Assembly (NCBI GenBank): GCA_003142955.1
Contig: PLOH01000148.1
Coordinates: 169,975 to 233,974 of the forward strand
Direction of reading: 5' to 3'
DNA: 64,000 bases
DNA from: Opitutia bacterium
Lineage (GTDB): Bacteria; Verrucomicrobiota; Verrucomicrobiia; Opitutales; Opitutaceae
The position numbers and the translations under genes were made by a program. The notes below the pieces were generated by a model. That model had not been told where the DNA came from and ran no database searches. It saw only the letters and a list, made by a program, of their open reading frames with translations. Positions 28,358 to 40,149 of the stretch are shown one piece after another (position 1 is the first letter of the stretch; every line of letters begins with the position of its first letter).

Positions 28358-30465
28358 CGAAATACCTCGTCATTTCGTCCTTTCTGAATTTTGTCGCCGC
28401 CCTTTTGGTGACGTTCGCCGTGGTCTTGCGCGGGCGCAAGAACCAGCTGGCGCGGCGATTTGGGTTTTTTTCCCTGAGCCTCGGGATCTGGTCCGCCGCC
28501 TATTTTTTGTGGCAGATCTCCGAGGATGCAGAACGGGCGCTGTTCCTGTCACGGCTGCTGATGGATGCGGCCTACTTGATCCCGGTCACCTACCTGCATT
28601 TCGTGGTGGATCTTTGCGGTGAAAAGCGACCCTGGTGGATCCGGATCGGGTACGGCACCGCGTTGGTCTTTGTCGCGGCGAATTCGACGCCCTTCATGAT
28701 TACGGGTGTCAAACCGACCTACGATCTTCCCTTTTGGCCTCGGGCGGGTCCCGGTTTTGCCCTCTACCTGGGATTTTTCGCCGTCTACACCGTGGAGGCG
28801 GCGCGGCTGCTGCATCGGCAGGCCCGGGCTTCCTCGGGTGCCCGGGCCACCCAGCTGTGGCATATCTTCTTCGCCACGCTGATCGGCTTCACGGGTGGAG
28901 CGACGAATTTCCCGCTGTGGTACAATATTTCTGTGCCCCCCGTGGGCAATGCGCTGGTGTTCATCTATCTGGTGACGGTGGCAAACGCCGTGGCCCGCTA
29001 CCAGCTGCCGCTGGCCACCTACGATTTCGTCCTGGCGGCGTTGTATATGGGGATTAGCGCCACGGTGTCTGTTTTCTACCTCTTGGCCTATGTGGTCGCT
29101 TCGTCATTGCAGGGGGTGATGCTCACTTCGACCGACCTGCTCAACGGTTTCCTGCTGGGCATGGTGGTGAGCCTGTTCTTCTTTTGGATTGTGCCGAGGT
29201 TGAAGGAAAGCACCGAGCGCATCCTCGAGCAGACCTACCTTCGCAAGCGCATTGGTCGGCGCAGCCGGCTGAAAGGCCTGGCCGAGCAAATCTGTACGAT
29301 TGCTGCTGAACAAGAAATCTTCGACACGACCGTGCGGGAGATCGCCGGCGCCATGGGTTTTGCCCACCTCGGTCTCTTCATCCGGAGTGAATTCAGCGAG
29401 GTGTACCTCTTGCGGTCGCAGTTGGGCTGGGGGCGCGACGACTACACGCTGACGTCCCTGGGCTCCGATGCCCGGTTGGCGGGCGTGCTGGCGCAGCATC
29501 AGGTTCCCCTGATTTTTGACGGGTCTGAGGTCGAACTGCCTCCCGAGACCTTGAAGGAGATCGAGGCCACGCGGAAAGAGATGCCCTTCGAGGCGGCCTT
29601 TCCCATCCTGACGGAGGGCTTTCTTTTGGGATTGCTCGTCCTCAGTCCGCGGGAGAATCGCGAACGCTACACGGAGGTTGATTTCTCCCTGCTCGAAACC
29701 GTCTGCCTGCAGCTGGGCGTCACCCTGCGCGCGCGCCAACTGGAGCGCCGCGCCAGCCAGACGGAAAAACTCATCTCGCTGGGCACCCTGGCGGCCGGCC
29801 TGGCTCACGAACTGCGGAATCCATTGGTTTCGCTCCAAACCTTTTCCGCGCTGCTCAAGGAGCACGGCCACGAACCGGAGTTTCACCAGGAGTTTGGCGC
29901 GGTCATCCAGCGCGACGTGGGCCGCATCGCCAGCATCGTGGAAAACGTCGCCGCGTTCGCCGAAAGCAGCACGGTCCCGTTTGCCGCGGTGAAGATCGAA
30001 GAGGTGATCAACGGGGTCACCGAGATCGTGCGATCCGAGCTGACGCGTACCGGCGTGCAGTTCAGGCTGGAAGAGCCGTGCAGCCAGCTGCCCGTGCATG
30101 GGAATTACAGCCAGTTGTTGCAGGTGTTCCTTAACCTCGTGCAAAACGCGTTGCATGCCCTCGAGGGCCGGGCGGACGGCCGCATTATTGTGACGGTGGA
30201 AGCGCGGGTTGGTGACATGCCCAAGCCCATGCTTTCCATCAGAATTTCGGATAACGGCTGCGGGATCGATCCGGCCCTCGTGCGCCGCGTCTTTGAGCCG
30301 TTCACCACCACCAAGTCGACCGGTGACCACCGCGGCACCCGCGGAATGGGATTGGGACTCGCCATCGTCCGCCGCATCATCCAATCCCATCAGGGAGCGA
30401 TTGAGGTGACCAGCGAACTCGGGAAAGGCACCACGTTCCAAGTTTACCTTCCGGTCCACGAATAA
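28354..30465 (+). CDS. 7TM-type sensor histidine kinase with GAF domain
   Basis: About 7-8 N-terminal hydrophobic segments; GAF-like middle; GLAHELRNPLVSLQTF; NLVQNALHA; DNGCGIDP; GMGLGLAIVRRII; ATGA overlap with the upstream gene. Confidence 0.9.
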   Translation: MTKYLVISSFLNFVAALLVTFAVVLRGRKNQLARRFGFFSLSLGIWSAAYFLWQISEDAERALFLSRLLMDAAYLIPVTYLHFVVDLCGEKRPWWIRIGYGTALVFVAANSTPFMITGVKPTYDLPFWPRAGPGFALYLGFFAVYTVEAARLLHRQARASSGARATQLWHIFFATLIGFTGGATNFPLWYNISVPPVGNALVFIYLVTVANAVARYQLPLATYDFVLAALYMGISATVSVFYLLAYVVASSLQGVMLTSTDLLNGFLLGMVVSLFFFWIVPRLKESTERILEQTYLRKRIGRRSRLKGLAEQICTIAAEQEIFDTTVREIAGAMGFAHLGLFIRSEFSEVYLLRSQLGWGRDDYTLTSLGSDARLAGVLAQHQVPLIFDGSEVELPPETLKEIEATRKEMPFEAAFPILTEGFLLGLLVLSPRENRERYTEVDFSLLETVCLQLGVTLRARQLERRASQTEKLISLGTLAAGLAHELRNPLVSLQTFSALLKEHGHEPEFHQEFGAVIQRDVGRIASIVENVAAFAESSTVPFAAVKIEEVINGVTEIVRSELTRTGVQFRLEEPCSQLPVHGNYSQLLQVFLNLVQNALHALEGRADGRIIVTVEARVGDMPKPMLSIRISDNGCGIDPALVRRVFEPFTTTKSTGDHRGTRGMGLGLAIVRRIIQSHQGAIEVTSELGKGTTFQVYLPVHE

Positions 30466-30470
30466 TTTCC

Positions 30471-31892
30471 ATGATTCCCCGGGACGCCAGCACCCTGCAA
30501 GTCCAAGGAATGTCCGGGCCTCGGACGCTGTCTGGTCCGGCCGCGCTGCGGGCGCTGACCATGGCCTTCGCCCACCTGCAGGACTTCAACGGATTTGTCG
30601 CCGGCCTGCAGGCCGCGCTCGGCAAGGCAGAGTGGTTTGGCCGCGTGAGACTTGAATTGGAGGATCAGCCCGGAGCGGGAGAGGCGAGATTTCTTCTCGG
30701 CGAGATGGCCCTTCCGATCCAGGGCGCGGTGGGTTCGCATGGCGTGTTGCGCGCGACCGGCCAAGATGGATCCCGCACCTTCAGGTCCGAGGATCTGCAT
30801 CTTTTATCGGGTTTGGCCGACTTTCTCGCCGTCGTGCTCGACTGTGCCCAGGAGTGGCGCGAGGTGGAGCATCACCGCCAGTTGCTGGACCTGTTGCTCA
30901 ACCAGGCGCCGGTCGGCATTCTCGCGTTCGACCGGCAGCACCGGGTGGCCGCCGGCAATGATCTGGCCCGGCGGTGGCTCGGCGGAGGCGATGATCTCTG
31001 GGCCGCTTTGCAGGCGGCATTGCCTGCCGAAGTGCGGGCCGGTGATCATGGGCCGCGGGCCTTTTTCCACCGGTGCATCGAGGGGCGACTGGTATTTTGC
31101 GAATTGAGGAATCCCGTCGGGAGCGACGGCGCGGGGGGGTGGGTCGTGGTCATGACGGATCTTACGGCGGACCAGGCCCGCCTGCTTGATGCCCTGCACC
31201 GGGAGACCTACCGGTGCCAGTGGTTGCGACGGCGGCTGGGTTTCGTCCTGTTGGAATCACCCCTCGGCGCCGGGGGCATTCTGCAGCTCTTGCCCGAACT
31301 GCGAGCCAGCCTGCCGGCGGCAGCAGCGGTCGGACCCTATGATGCGAACCGTGTGGGTCTGGTGTTTCCAGAATTGGGACGTGCGGCCATCGTGGCACAT
31401 TTGCGGCGGCTCAAGCCGTTGCTGGCCGACGCCTCGATCCGCGCCGGCTTGGCCGAACTGGGCCGGGAGGGCGGCGAGCCGGAGAAATTGCTGCAGACGG
31501 CGCTGGTCCGACTGCGGCCGTTGGACGAGCTGCTGCGGCCGGCGTTGCTGCTGCATGACGACAATTCGGCGGTGAACGACACCCTGGCCTACGTGCTGGG
31601 CGGCGATTTCGAGCTGGTGAAGAGCTCGAGCGAGGAACGCACCCGGCAATTGCTGCGGACGCGGGACTTCGATGCGCTCATTACCGAGGTGGACCTGCGC
31701 GGCGCGAGCGGACTGGAACTGGCCCGTCTGGCGGGCGACCTGCAGCCCGGCATCCACACTTTCTTTACGGCCATCTCGGAACTGGCGGCGGAGGCGGTCG
31801 GTGCCCAGGAACCGGTGGATGCCGTGGTTTTCCGAAAGCCCTTCGACGCGCGCCTGCTGGGGAGAACCGTGCGGGAGAAGCTGGGCTTGTGA
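30471..31892 (+). CDS. PAS-containing regulator with C-terminal atypical receiver
   Basis: PAS-like VGILAFDRQHRVAAGNDLARRWLG; receiver LLLHDDNSAVNDTLAYVLG...ALITEVDLRGASGLEL...FFTAISE...FRKPFD. Confidence 0.75.
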   Translation: MIPRDASTLQVQGMSGPRTLSGPAALRALTMAFAHLQDFNGFVAGLQAALGKAEWFGRVRLELEDQPGAGEARFLLGEMALPIQGAVGSHGVLRATGQDGSRTFRSEDLHLLSGLADFLAVVLDCAQEWREVEHHRQLLDLLLNQAPVGILAFDRQHRVAAGNDLARRWLGGGDDLWAALQAALPAEVRAGDHGPRAFFHRCIEGRLVFCELRNPVGSDGAGGWVVVMTDLTADQARLLDALHRETYRCQWLRRRLGFVLLESPLGAGGILQLLPELRASLPAAAAVGPYDANRVGLVFPELGRAAIVAHLRRLKPLLADASIRAGLAELGREGGEPEKLLQTALVRLRPLDELLRPALLLHDDNSAVNDTLAYVLGGDFELVKSSSEERTRQLLRTRDFDALITEVDLRGASGLELARLAGDLQPGIHTFFTAISELAAEAVGAQEPVDAVVFRKPFDARLLGRTVREKLGL

Positions 31893-31964
31893 CCGGCCGG
31901 GGAGCTCAGCCGGACTCATGCAGTCGGACTTGCTTATCGAATGATCGGGCCGACATCGAATGGC

Positions 31965-32034
31965 TGTAGGGCGGGGTCGCCTGACCCGGCCTCGTCTTCG
32001 GAGGAATGGCGGGGTCAAGCGACCCCGCCCTATA
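31965..32034. repeat. REPIN-like inverted pair
   Basis: TGTAGGGCGGGGTCGCCTGACCCGGCC ... GGCGGGGTCAAGCGACCCCGCCCTATA. Confidence 0.7.
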
Positions 32035-32201
32035 GAATCAACAGCATGATCCCGGCTCATGCGTAATTGGTATTTGAATACCAACGCCGTTTACTGGGCG
32101 CCTCCCATCACCGGCAGCGCCGGATCGCTCCTGGACTACAGCATGGTCATGACCAGCGAGTAGGTGGCAGTGGCGGCGACCCCCAGGGTGATATACCAGA
32201 G

Positions 32202-34945
<2,744 letters not shown>

Positions 34946-34957
34946 TCCAGCGCAGGA

Positions 34958-36220
34958 TTGCGCGCGGTGCGATTGCCTGCATGCTCCGGGGAATTGGCCG
35001 AAAAACCGATCAGCGTCGCCTATCTTTTCACCACGTTCCCGAAGACATCCGAGGCATTTCTGCAGCGCGATGTCGCGGCGATGCAGGCGCGTGGGATCAG
35101 GGTGCGGCTCTATTCATTGTGGGGCGGAGGCGGCGAATTTCGGGGCACGAAGGTTGAGGCCCTGCCGCGCTGGTGGTTCTTCGTGACGCTGCTGTGGTGG
35201 ATCCCCTACGAATCGGCGCGCTATCCCGCGATGCTGTGGGAACTCATCGTCAACGTCTGGGGGCGCCGGCCGCCGTCCGGGCTGAATTTTTGGGAGAACA
35301 TGCTCGGGGCGGGGTTCACGACCTGTTTTGTCCACCGATTCCGACGGGACCCGCCGGACGTGGTTTATGCGGCCTGGACGGGGGCGCCGGCCACGGCGGC
35401 CTGGTTGATCTGGCGGGTGCTGGGCATTCCGTACGGCACCGGAGCTCACGCCTACGATCTCTACGAACATGGCGGGGATTGGTGGCTGATGGAGAAGGTG
35501 GCGCTGGCGCGCTTCGCCCATACCTCGACGGAGCTGGGGCGCCGGACGCTGCTGGAGCGCGGGGCGGACGCGACGAAGCTGGTGGTCGTCCGCCGCGGAC
35601 TGGACGTGTTTCCAGAATTCAAGCCGCTGCGCACGCCACGCCGGCCGCTGCGCCTTGTCTGCGTGGCCCGGCTGGTGCCAAAAAAGGGGTTGGCGGACCA
35701 GCTCCGGATTTATGCGGCGCTGCGGGACGCGGGGCTGGAATTCTCGGCGCGGATCGTGGGGCAGGGTGAATTGCGGGCGAAATTGGAGGACGAAATGGCG
35801 AGGCTCGGCCTCGGCGAGCAGGTGATCTTCACGGGCGAAGTCGCGCCCGCCGAAGTGTGGGCGCATCTGGGCTGGGCCGATGTGCTGTTGCACACCGGCG
35901 TTGTTTCCCCGTCCGGTGACCGCGACGGATTGCCCAATGTCATTCCCGAGGCGATGGCGGCGGGCACCCTGGTGCTGACCTCACCGGCGGCGGCGACCAC
36001 GGAGGCGATCCAGCACGAAACGACGGGTTTGGTCGCCGAGGTCGCGCGACCGGGAGAGTGGGTGGCGGCGCTGCGGCGTCTGGCCGGCGATGACGCGCTG
36101 GCCGACCGCTTGCGCGCGGCCGCGCGGCGCTGGACCGAGGAGAACTATGATGCGCACCGGAATGCCGCGCGATTGCAGACCTGCCTGGAACACGCGGCGG
36201 AGAAAAGTAGAGAACCATGA
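34958..36220 (+). CDS. Glycosyltransferase family 4
   Basis: VCVARLVPKKGLADQLRIYAALRD; PEAMAAGTLVLTSPAAATTE; start codon uncertain. Confidence 0.88.
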   Translation: MRAVRLPACSGELAEKPISVAYLFTTFPKTSEAFLQRDVAAMQARGIRVRLYSLWGGGGEFRGTKVEALPRWWFFVTLLWWIPYESARYPAMLWELIVNVWGRRPPSGLNFWENMLGAGFTTCFVHRFRRDPPDVVYAAWTGAPATAAWLIWRVLGIPYGTGAHAYDLYEHGGDWWLMEKVALARFAHTSTELGRRTLLERGADATKLVVVRRGLDVFPEFKPLRTPRRPLRLVCVARLVPKKGLADQLRIYAALRDAGLEFSARIVGQGELRAKLEDEMARLGLGEQVIFTGEVAPAEVWAHLGWADVLLHTGVVSPSGDRDGLPNVIPEAMAAGTLVLTSPAAATTEAIQHETTGLVAEVARPGEWVAALRRLAGDDALADRLRAAARRWTEENYDAHRNAARLQTCLEHAAEKSREP

Positions 36221-37263
36221 TCTATTTCGACGTGACCAAGTCCGGGCCGGCCCGCCACCAGTCGGGCTTGATGCGCGTCAACGACCGGTTGCGCGAAGAA
36301 CTCGGCCCGCGCGCAACCCCGGTGCGGTGGGATTCGCGCCGAGGCGCGTGGCGGGCGGTGGGAGCCAGGGAACGGGTGACGTTTTCGGCAAACGACTGGC
36401 TGTTCACCGCGGAGCTTTTTTGTGAGCGGGAGCGCCCGGGCTTCTGGCGTTTTCTACATGCGCGACCGTGCCGGCTGGCGGCGATGTTCGGTGACGCCAT
36501 TCCGCTGCGGCATCCGCAAATCACCTGGCCGCAGAGCGTGGCGCGCCATCCCGAGTACCTGAAGATGCTCGCGGCTTTCGACCGCGTCTGGGCGATCTCC
36601 GAGGCGAGCCGGAGCGATCTAGTAAGCTTCTGGCGCTGGCAGGGCGGGGCGGTGCGGGCGGCTGTGGATACGATCGTGCTGGGGGCGGATTTTGACCGAC
36701 AGCCACGGTCAGTCCCGCCGCCGGATCCACCCGCGGCGCAGTTGCTGTGCGTGGGGATACTGGAGCCGCGCAAGAACCAGTGGTTCCTGCTCGACGTGTG
36801 CGAGGCGCTCTGGGCCGCGGGCGTCGAATACGAACTCCATCTCGTCGGGCGGGTGAATCCGCATTTCGGCCGACCGATTAGCGCCCGCCTGACGGCCATG
36901 CGGAAAACGCATCCCCGCGCGCATTACCACGAGGCGCTGTCCGATGCGCTGTTGCCGCAGCTCTACGCGGCGGCCCGGGTCACCGCGTTTCCCACGCTGG
37001 CCGAGGGTTGCGGTTTGCCCGTGCTGGAGTCGTTGTGGAAGGGGCGCCCCTGTGTGTGCAGCGATCTGCCGGTTTTGCGCGAAATCACCGACCTCGGCGG
37101 TTGCTTGGTCGCGGCGCCGAACGACCGGGAGGCATGGATCAGCGCGTTGCGCACGGCCCTCACCGACGATGGCGAATGGCGGCGACTGGCTGCGGCAGCG
37201 GGAGCGCGGCCGCTGCCAGTCTGGGCAGACACTGCCCGTGTCTTGCTGGCGGGATTGATCTGA
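36217..37263 (+). CDS. Glycosyltransferase family 4/1
   Basis: LCVGILEPRKNQWFLLDVCEAL; TLAEGCGLPVLESLWKGRPCVCSDLPVLREI; ATGA overlap with the previous gene. Confidence 0.88.
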   Translation: MIYFDVTKSGPARHQSGLMRVNDRLREELGPRATPVRWDSRRGAWRAVGARERVTFSANDWLFTAELFCERERPGFWRFLHARPCRLAAMFGDAIPLRHPQITWPQSVARHPEYLKMLAAFDRVWAISEASRSDLVSFWRWQGGAVRAAVDTIVLGADFDRQPRSVPPPDPPAAQLLCVGILEPRKNQWFLLDVCEALWAAGVEYELHLVGRVNPHFGRPISARLTAMRKTHPRAHYHEALSDALLPQLYAAARVTAFPTLAEGCGLPVLESLWKGRPCVCSDLPVLREITDLGGCLVAAPNDREAWISALRTALTDDGEWRRLAAAAGARPLPVWADTARVLLAGLI

Positions 37264-37324
37264 GCCAAAAGCTGCAATTGCTGGCAATTCTCCTCGTGCA
37301 CTCGCGAACCGATTGGTCTGCGGG

Positions 37325-37428
37325 TGTAGGAAGCCCGCTTGCGGGCGATCATCGGTGCGTAGGGCCGGCGCTTGTCGCCGGGCCAATGGTCCATGGCAGA
37401 ACGGTCCGCCGACGAGCGGCGACCCTAC
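37325..37428. repeat. REP element plus adjacent REPIN-like pair
   Basis: TGTAGGAAGCCCGCTTGCGGGCGAT, then GTAGGGCCGGCGCTTGTCGCCGGGCCAATGG ... CGGTCCGCCGACGAGCGGCGACCCTAC. Confidence 0.7.
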
Positions 37429-37470
37429 GTCAACGGCATGATGCCGGGTATGTCGTGGCGGTTGTCGGGA

Positions 37471-40149
37471 TCAGCGGTAGAGCCAGACGATGTCCTGCTG
37501 CCGGACCCAGCCAGTCTGACCGTTATCGAACACCAGGCGCACCCATCCAAGAAATTCCCGGTCGACCACCCCAAGCGAACCAGCGGGAAGCGAGGAGGTC
37601 TTTTGTTGGGTGTCAGCCTCGGTGGGAATCGACCGGAGCAGTACCTGATGCCACGCGATCGCGGCGCGTGAATCGACCGTCTCGCCATAGAAATGGAGCG
37701 AGATCACCGCACTGAGGGCGAGCACGAGCGCTACCGCCGCGGCCCCAACCGCGGTGGGGCGTACCCATTCGCCGGAGACGCTGCGATAGGCGCGCAGCAA
37801 GAGAATCAGAAGTCCAGCGGCGAACACCAGGCCTGCTCCGACCAGCAACCATTGCCATTCGGCCGGCGAAGCGAGACGCGCCAACAAATGCGGACCGGAG
37901 GCGATGGCAAACTCGCCGAGACCGGGCGGCGTGTAATCGGCGCGCTCGTAACCCAGGCCGAGATGCCAGCGGACGGATTCGGGACGCGGATTAAGCAGAA
38001 AGGCGGACGTCCATTGCGCAGCGGCCTCGGGCCAGTGACCCTGCTGCGCGAGCGCAAGGCCGAGATTGTGCCGGGCTACCCAATCGGTCGGGTCGCGAGC
38101 GATGGCGGCGCGCCAGCCCTGTTCCGCAGTCGAAAAATCACCCGCGTCATAGGCGTTGCGCGGGCTGGCGAAGCTATCCGCGGGCTTCGCGGCAGTCGGA
38201 GATTCAGCCTCGGTCCCGGCCCAGGCCTTGGGCCCGACGCAGACCAGGCAGAACAAGACGATGACGGCAGTGAGGATCTTGTGGTCGGGGCGTTTCCGAG
38301 CGCGGTCGTCGTTGCCGCCCAACCACGGCCAAAGGTTCTGCGGGTGGAAAAGGGATGACGCCTGCCAGCCAGGCACTCGCGTCGCTTCGAGCGCCGCTTC
38401 GGCCCGCCCCATCCAATCGTCAGGCAGGAGGTAGCCATTGCCATAGAGGGCCCGGTCTGATTCCGCCCAGAGTTTTTCCCAATGATTTTCCTCCGCCCCG
38501 CCCCGGGTCATGCCCTTCAGCCTCCGAGGCTGGCGGGCCAGGATGGCCGCGCTGGGGGCGGCATGGGCGATGGCGAGAAGAATGGCAGTCTCGTGCTGCC
38601 ACGCGTGAAGCGCCGGAATCCGCGCCCGGGGGTTGGATGCTGCCGGCATGCCGGCGAGAATCTGGCCGAGACGCTCACGAGCCTCGCGCTGTGCCCGCAG
38701 CGGATCGGTCCGCCGGGAACGCAACGCCGCCAGAATGAGCCAGGCTGGAATCAGCCAGAGCACGGAGGCCAACAGCCAGAGCAACCAGGGATCCGTTCCA
38801 AGCGGAACCAGTCCAGTATCGGTGCCGACCAGTGGATCGCGCGGAATCCCGGCCGGCGCCGTCGGTGGCGCCGCCAGGTGCGGCGTGGCGGTGCCCGTCG
38901 TCGGCATGGTCGGCGCCGAGGTATTCGAAGACGGGGGCGTGAAGAGCAACTGGCTGTTTGCTTCAGTCGATCCGGGCGGCATGATCGTGACCGTTGCCCG
39001 GTCGGTCTGTACGGTCCGGTAGGTGCCCGAGCGGGGATCGAAGTAGGAGTAGCTGACCGGCCCGAGCGGGTACGTGCCGGGTTTGGTGGGAATGAGCACG
39101 GCATCTTCAGAGAGGGTGGCGTCGAAGAGTTTACCTTCGGACGGCGTGCGCTTGGCCTGAGGCTGCAGCACCTTGAAATCCTTCGAAACCTCCCGCGCAG
39201 GCAACCCATGCACATCGGGCCAATTGCCCGTGCCGCGCAGCTCTAGCGTCCACGTGATGGGTTCGCCGACGGCAACCGTGGCGGGCACGATTTTGGAGGT
39301 TAAAGTGAACTGGCCGACGGCCCCCCCGAAATCGACAGGTGCGCCATCGGGCAGCGGCTTGATGGTTAGGGAGGGCACATTGCTGGTGACCGTCGGCTGG
39401 ATGATCCCGTTTTGGAACGAAAAGAACGTGTCCCCATTCGACGGCACCAGGAGGGCCGCCTGCTGGCTGGCGGGTTTCAGGGAGTAGGCACCAGGGGCGC
39501 TAAAACATCCGCGGGTCTTGTAGAGAATCTCGTCACGGGGCTCGCCACCGCGATCGGTTTCCGTCTGCTCCGGCCGCGCCCAGTCCTCGACCAGGAGCGG
39601 CGCATGATCCCATTGGAGCGCGCCGACACCGCGCAGGTGGAAGCGTTTGGCCACAGCCAGCGTGTAGGTGACTGGAAAGACTTCTCCCGCCCAGAATTCG
39701 CCGCCGGCCGGTGTCAGGCTGGCTTTGGCCGCGGTCTCGAGCGGGATGGAGGTTTGGCCGACCGTGACGTTGCCGACCGCGAATGTGGCAGCGGCGACAT
39801 GCTGCACGCCTTTGTTGGTCTCGACGTCAAATGCCGAGATGCGCACCTCAGGGCGTTTCGTTGGCCGGGCGTCGAAGTTCAACACATGTTTTCGCGTCAC
39901 GCTCATGTTTTCCATGGCAAAACTCGAAGCCGATCCGGTGAACTGGAGCTCCAATCCGTCGGGGGAGGGCAGCTTGGGGTCGCCGTCGGGTTCGCAGTTC
40001 TCGAAGACCAACTGGAGCGGACTGGCCTGCCCATAGGCGAGCGAGCCGGCATTGGGCTCCCAGTAGACGCGCTGCGCCGATGCCAGGGCGCACGGCAGCA
40101 TCAACAGAAACAGACAAGCGGGAATGAGGCGGAACATGAAAAGCTTCAC
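37471..40149 (-). CDS. BatD-like protein with C-terminal TPR and SH3-like region (BatD-BatE fusion)
   Basis: Signal peptide, beta-rich BatD region (VDFGGAVGQFTLTSKIVPATVAVGEPITWTLELRGTGNWPDV), TPR-like DWVARHNLGLALAQQGHWPEAAAQWTSAFLLNP, SH3-like LGWVRLVFDNGQTGWVRQQDIVWLY. Confidence 0.8.
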   Translation of the reverse strand: MKLFMFRLIPACLFLLMLPCALASAQRVYWEPNAGSLAYGQASPLQLVFENCEPDGDPKLPSPDGLELQFTGSASSFAMENMSVTRKHVLNFDARPTKRPEVRISAFDVETNKGVQHVAAATFAVGNVTVGQTSIPLETAAKASLTPAGGEFWAGEVFPVTYTLAVAKRFHLRGVGALQWDHAPLLVEDWARPEQTETDRGGEPRDEILYKTRGCFSAPGAYSLKPASQQAALLVPSNGDTFFSFQNGIIQPTVTSNVPSLTIKPLPDGAPVDFGGAVGQFTLTSKIVPATVAVGEPITWTLELRGTGNWPDVHGLPAREVSKDFKVLQPQAKRTPSEGKLFDATLSEDAVLIPTKPGTYPLGPVSYSYFDPRSGTYRTVQTDRATVTIMPPGSTEANSQLLFTPPSSNTSAPTMPTTGTATPHLAAPPTAPAGIPRDPLVGTDTGLVPLGTDPWLLWLLASVLWLIPAWLILAALRSRRTDPLRAQREARERLGQILAGMPAASNPRARIPALHAWQHETAILLAIAHAAPSAAILARQPRRLKGMTRGGAEENHWEKLWAESDRALYGNGYLLPDDWMGRAEAALEATRVPGWQASSLFHPQNLWPWLGGNDDRARKRPDHKILTAVIVLFCLVCVGPKAWAGTEAESPTAAKPADSFASPRNAYDAGDFSTAEQGWRAAIARDPTDWVARHNLGLALAQQGHWPEAAAQWTSAFLLNPRPESVRWHLGLGYERADYTPPGLGEFAIASGPHLLARLASPAEWQWLLVGAGLVFAAGLLILLLRAYRSVSGEWVRPTAVGAAAVALVLALSAVISLHFYGETVDSRAAIAWHQVLLRSIPTEADTQQKTSSLPAGSLGVVDREFLGWVRLVFDNGQTGWVRQQDIVWLYR

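Noticed and set aside
29104-30459. 451-aa minus-strand ORF opposite the 7TM kinase
   Set aside because: Shadow ORF opposite a well-supported histidine kinase.
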